From IMG/VR virus record IMGVR_UViG_3300034106_003074, positions 1-53,989 of that record: 53,989 nt of DNA. One strand, 5' to 3'. The translations under genes and the position numbers were made by a program. The notes beneath the pieces are model-generated. The model searched no databases. It worked only from the letters and a program-made list of their open reading frames with translations, and was not told the origin of the DNA. Shown one piece after another: positions 51,801 through 53,989 of this stretch. Origin of the DNA: a virus. Each line of letters opens with the position of its first letter. The stretch's first letter is position 1.

Positions 51801-53851
51801 CATAAATAAGTAGAACCAGACGAGTATTCGATATTTAATTCATCCGTAGTTATTAACGATGAACTTAAATATAGTGATACTAACTCATTAGAAGATGTGG
51901 AACCACTTAATATTATATTATCTAATGATTCGTAATTAGTAGATTGTCCTTTTACAAAGTCTACATCAATTGTAAAATTTGGTCCTTTTATTGGTGGACA
52001 ACTTACATCATTATTTTCTGTTAATACAACCGTTTCAATTAAAGGATTACTCATTAATTTTGTAATCCAGAATGTTGAATTATTCTGTATATTAGCAGGT
52101 AATGGTGAATATAGTTTTAATATAATTGAATTAACAACATCATTTGGAGCAACAAATGTATTACCTAAATTATCTGTAGACTTTTTAGATAATGTAAAAT
52201 CATCAGTTTCCCAAGATGAAATTATAATTTGCTCATCGTTTCCAAAATTAGCAAGGTGTGTTAGATACTTACTTTCTTTTGAAGGTTCATCGATTTTTAA
52301 TTTTTCAGAAAAAGCATTAAATAAAGCGTTAGTAATTATATCTTCATTTAATGAAAGTGTTGGTAGTGTTAATTTTGTCAACACTTCGTATTCATTACCA
52401 ATTAACTCCTCTGCTCCACTTCGATTATATGGTTTTAGTATTAATGTTATATTAGTACTACCAACCCAGTTAGGATAATTTTCTCTTAATTTTTTAAGAT
52501 TAATTTTTATAGAACCGTTTGGTGGTTGATTACTTAATAATCCAATTTTACTACCATCTTTTTGTTTTAACCAAACATCAACTGATGAAACTGCAAAAGA
52601 GGAATATGAAACTTCATAATCAATATTATAATCAGAAAACGATGGTACATCGATTGATTCTGCATATATGACTTCCGTAATAGCAGGGAAATCATTTATA
52701 GCAGTAAATGTTAAAATCACCTCAACTCTAGTTCCTGTTCCAAATTTTTTACTGGTTGGAACAAAAAATATTTTTTTAGAACCGTAAACCTCATTAAAAT
52801 CTTTTTGAAAGAATATAGTTACTTCTTTGTCACTAGCTGGAATTTCTAAAACTTTATCAGCCGAAAGATATACTAAAACGGAATCTGCGAATTCAGTATT
52901 AAATGGAATTACTATACTTTTTTCTGTATCCGAATCTTTTACATTAACATTATATTGTATTTGATTTAATACTACTGTAGGTGATTCGGATTTAATTTCT
53001 CTTTCAGCTTCAATTACAACACCTAAACCTGAATTTAATAATGATGCTGGTACTCTAAATGCATAATTTTGTTTTGTTAACCTATCGTAGTTAACAGAAT
53101 CTGAACCAAATTGTTGAGCAATTCCAGAATATATGTTTTTGATAAAAATACCATCTGGTACATTACCTTTAATTTCAAAGTTAACAAACCCCCCATCTAA
53201 AATATTTTTGGGTATTGTAGAAATTCTGTTATCATATAATTGCAATTCTCCATCTACAACTATATTATCTTCAAATACAATTTGATATTTTAAACTTAAA
53301 GTAGTTAATTCCTTTATATTAGAATTAAACAAAACTTCATAACCAACCATTGGATTATCAACGGTTACCACGTCTGCAGGTGGTGTTGGAAGTGTTTGAG
53401 TTCGTTGTAATACCTCTGTTTTAAATCTTAAAGTTATTGTTCCGAAATTGAAGTTTTGGGTTTGTTGTTCTTCCCATACATCATCTATTAATGAATATTC
53501 TGTAACACCGATTCCCTCAACTATTTCATTCGCAAATTGTAGTTGTTTAGTATTAATTATAAATTTTGATAATACTTTTCCATTATCTAAATTTGCAGTA
53601 TAAGTTTTAGGACCATTAAATTGTAAAGATGAATTATATACAATATCAACGGATTTACCATATCCAGCAGATACACCTTCTTCAAAAAATTCTAAATCAT
53701 TAGTTTCACTTACTAAATAAATTTTTAACGAAGATGGTGGGTTAGTTGGTCTATACGTGGGGGCATTGTAAGGACCAGTTTGACCTGTATTCCTAGTACT
53801 TCCGTTATTATTAAAATCCGGATAAGCGTAAAGGCTTTCTTGTTCTGCCAT
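48875..53851 (-). CDS. Giant baseplate/tail protein with LamG-like domain
   Basis: A 1658-aa virion protein. The N-terminal ~550 residues are a string of beta-sandwich-like segments. A conserved-looking helical block LPYLLKHKGTRRGIHALMACYGIP (about 908-931) resembles the C-terminal motif of tail/baseplate proteins of the P2 gpI type. A LamG-like jelly roll follows (about 970-1130; GGNYIGSVDEFRLWSEVLDTERFYEH at its end). After a linker come five tandem 19-residue repeats (about 1383-1477) of the ENYQKETxID type. The C-terminus is polar and disordered-looking. The protein is likely in the baseplate or tail periphery, and its LamG domain could contact a glycan. Start at 53851 has an A-rich upstream region. 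Confidence 0.75.
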   Translation of the reverse strand: MAEQESLYAYPDFNNNGSTRNTGQTGPYNAPTYRPTNPPSSLKIYLVSETNDLEFFEEGVSAGYGKSVDIVYNSSLQFNGPKTYTANLDNGKVLSKFIINTKQLQFANEIVEGIGVTEYSLIDDVWEEQQTQNFNFGTITLRFKTEVLQRTQTLPTPPADVVTVDNPMVGYEVLFNSNIKELTTLSLKYQIVFEDNIVVDGELQLYDNRISTIPKNILDGGFVNFEIKGNVPDGIFIKNIYSGIAQQFGSDSVNYDRLTKQNYAFRVPASLLNSGLGVVIEAEREIKSESPTVVLNQIQYNVNVKDSDTEKSIVIPFNTEFADSVLVYLSADKVLEIPASDKEVTIFFQKDFNEVYGSKKIFFVPTSKKFGTGTRVEVILTFTAINDFPAITEVIYAESIDVPSFSDYNIDYEVSYSSFAVSSVDVWLKQKDGSKIGLLSNQPPNGSIKINLKKLRENYPNWVGSTNITLILKPYNRSGAEELIGNEYEVLTKLTLPTLSLNEDIITNALFNAFSEKLKIDEPSKESKYLTHLANFGNDEQIIISSWETDDFTLSKKSTDNLGNTFVAPNDVVNSIILKLYSPLPANIQNNSTFWITKLMSNPLIETVVLTENNDVSCPPIKGPNFTIDVDFVKGQSTNYESLDNIILSGSTSSNELVSLYLSSSLITTDELNIEYSSGSTYLWENFVHFSSANERIDNFVYKIQLIELYETALSAANASQAHSGSLPSIQEAERQQLKKNQLINGFDGFEKFLYTSSSLSWPYNGANRRLSTSNEVKNWYNNIEELANIYDANNSNYVLNNIPQFIVNNDENESLLLFFSMIGHHFDNIYFHTKSIEKSRGLGYKAKDGISDKLLFDTLKSFSWDAKNLAADADLWSYVFGKDKEGNDKESNPAKQRTNEVWRRIVNNLPYLLKHKGTRRGIHALMACYGIPSSNLSILEFGGPEINDTSKSKLVIDNITTGLNMALTSSIQMEWKQTNNTSSLKPNTIELFVKPLESSQYTLISGSGWNVNLSGSTNSDYGKVKFNYSGSLSIETSTLPIFNGKFFGISVSSGSAGLKLDVRQADKERTIFQESISSSNYTNWNNGSTIRLGGNYIGSVDEFRLWSEVLDTERFYEHVSFPEMINGNSVSSSTDDLYFRLDFEYPKNLAQTSSLINVDTNIYFENGLTRNDYENGTTASLYSVNTTPLLSASAFNFPSISEYPFQFEVIDRTIVMDYPDGGASRFSTNKVRFEDQYTLTNQKISGSVGVDLSSKSRATKKAFDQSPTDSNRVGLFFSPTKELNMDIAKTFGGLNIDNYIGDPSDDYKPNYKSLDNLRNYYFQRFDNRDIYAYINLIKLYEKSMFEDLKKMLPARVKATTGLLIEPHFLERSKVVHKKPTADDYQKETEIKLSDTSVISFENIQKETLIDANLSENLTVENNQYEALISTASVNNLLAENYQQDSTIDMNSNFVFNSDYYQKEITIDADLGTPTIVTEIDIINSNQVIGQTEFETIGFGIYAQNGSAIRTYFNKDNRVVKERIKVQLVTEEKERIIQKFAITASANGLGDPRGGYVSDIQTYTETRLNIQPFGAPNSPTVGGNVIEVTNVNGYLPTHNKFTSDLTRGLQNSFFKGSKNTAATTLDGSSPIETFISNPNTLKVNKTGRDSSEPILEVE
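49421..49705 (-). repeat. Five tandem 19-residue (57-nt) repeats in the giant tail protein
   Basis: Five successive 19-residue units begin DDYQKETEI, ENIQKETLI, ENNQYEALI, ENYQQDSTI and DYYQKEITI. The consensus is [E/D]-N-Y-Q-K-E-x-x-I-D. DNA identity is low while the protein pattern is kept, so the repeat is old and selected. It may form a beta-solenoid or stacked-hairpin spacer. Confidence 0.8.
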
Positions 53852-53868
53852 TATTTGTTTTTATTTTA

Positions 53869-53877
53869 TATAAATAC
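53869..53877 (-). promoter_or_regulatory. ATATTTATA-like motif before the giant tail gene
   Basis: The coding strand reads GTATTTATA (one mismatch at the first base), 17 nt upstream of the ATG at 53851. Confidence 0.38.
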
Positions 53878-53889
53878 TTTAATATTATT

Positions 53890-53989
53890 TTATTTGATTG
53901 CACCTCTTGGTCTCGGTGTAGGAGAAATTCCAGGATTAAATTGTCCAGTTTGTCCTCTAGTATCTTCAACTAAACCTGTTTCAGATGGT
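53890..53989 (-). CDS. C-terminal end of an unidentified gene (partial)
   Basis: An open minus-strand frame enters from the right edge and ends in TAA at 53890-53892, encoding about 33 residues (ending PTPRPRGAIK; earlier DTRGQTGQFNPG). The low-complexity Gly/Pro/Gln/Thr tail resembles the disordered N-terminus of the next gene (STRNTGQTGPYNAPTYRP), so it is probably another virion protein. Nothing more can be said from this fragment. Confidence 0.6.
   Translation of the reverse strand, partial: PSETGLVEDTRGQTGQFNPGISPTPRPRGAIK

Noticed and set aside
1-53989. tRNA genes, IS elements or integrase
   Set aside because: No cloverleaf-like segment, transposase motif or tyrosine/serine recombinase motif was seen in the gaps or the translated frames.

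Overview
The window is a 54-kb piece of a large, strongly AT-rich tailed-phage genome (Caudoviricetes, myovirus/T4-like gene content) from an uncultured or environmental lineage. The support for this is a partial large terminase, a giant S74-type tail fibre, several large virion proteins, a fused SbcD-SbcC (T4 gp47-gp46 type) recombination nuclease, a DnaG-type primase and a T7 gp3-like endonuclease I. Nearly every gene is on the minus strand, tightly packed with ATGA and TAATG overlaps. Starts are preceded by A/T-rich tracts with no Shine-Dalgarno sequence, which fits (but does not prove) a Bacteroidota host. No tRNA, IS element, integrase or CRISPR array was seen. No gene-free stretch reaches 300 bases; the largest gap is the 103-bp divergent region at 39933-40035.

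Layout, in the direction of minus-strand transcription (right to left). (1) 53989-45467, virion module: end of an unidentified gene, a 1658-aa baseplate/tail protein with a LamG-like domain, a 207-aa virion protein, and two paralogous 388-411-aa structural proteins separated by an intrinsic terminator. (2) 45460-40206, nucleic-acid module: endonuclease I, primase, SbcD-SbcC fusion and a 2-oxoglutarate/Fe(II) oxygenase. (3) 40036-40209, the only plus-strand gene, a 57-aa ribbon-helix-helix protein. (4) 39932-33941, tail fibre plus putative adhesin. (5) 33941-7667, a ~26-kb glycan module: four glycosyltransferase paralogs with a TEK-type C-terminal motif, three GT7-type galactosyltransferase-like proteins with a LamG domain nested inside the catalytic domain, a GT-A and a GT-B transferase, three NAD-dependent sugar epimerase/dehydratases, an RmlC-type 3,5-epimerase, both halves of a TPP-dependent E1/transketolase-like enzyme, three radical SAM enzymes, three SGNH-hydrolase-like proteins, a methyltransferase, a HAD phosphatase with a COG5610-like partner, and small proteins. 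(6) 7652-1, an 1835-aa multidomain protein (NMNAT-like, poly-proline, hydrophobic, HExxH metallopeptidase and RNA/DNA-ligase-like domains), a zinc-ribbon protein, a membrane-anchored protein and the terminase.

Reading of the whole: the glycan module appears able to make, modify and attach an unusual nucleotide-sugar-derived glycan. It sits directly downstream of the tail fibre and adhesin genes, so virion decoration or remodelling of the host surface are the natural hypotheses. The 1835-aa protein looks like a head-packaged polyprotein: [L/I]xE motifs of the T4 prohead-protease type lie at its apparent domain boundaries. A short motif, ATATTTATA on the coding strand, recurs just upstream of eight genes that have an upstream gap and, correctly oriented, upstream of the lone plus-strand gene. 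It is the best candidate for a phage promoter or leader element. All functional calls come from reading motifs by eye; no database search was run.
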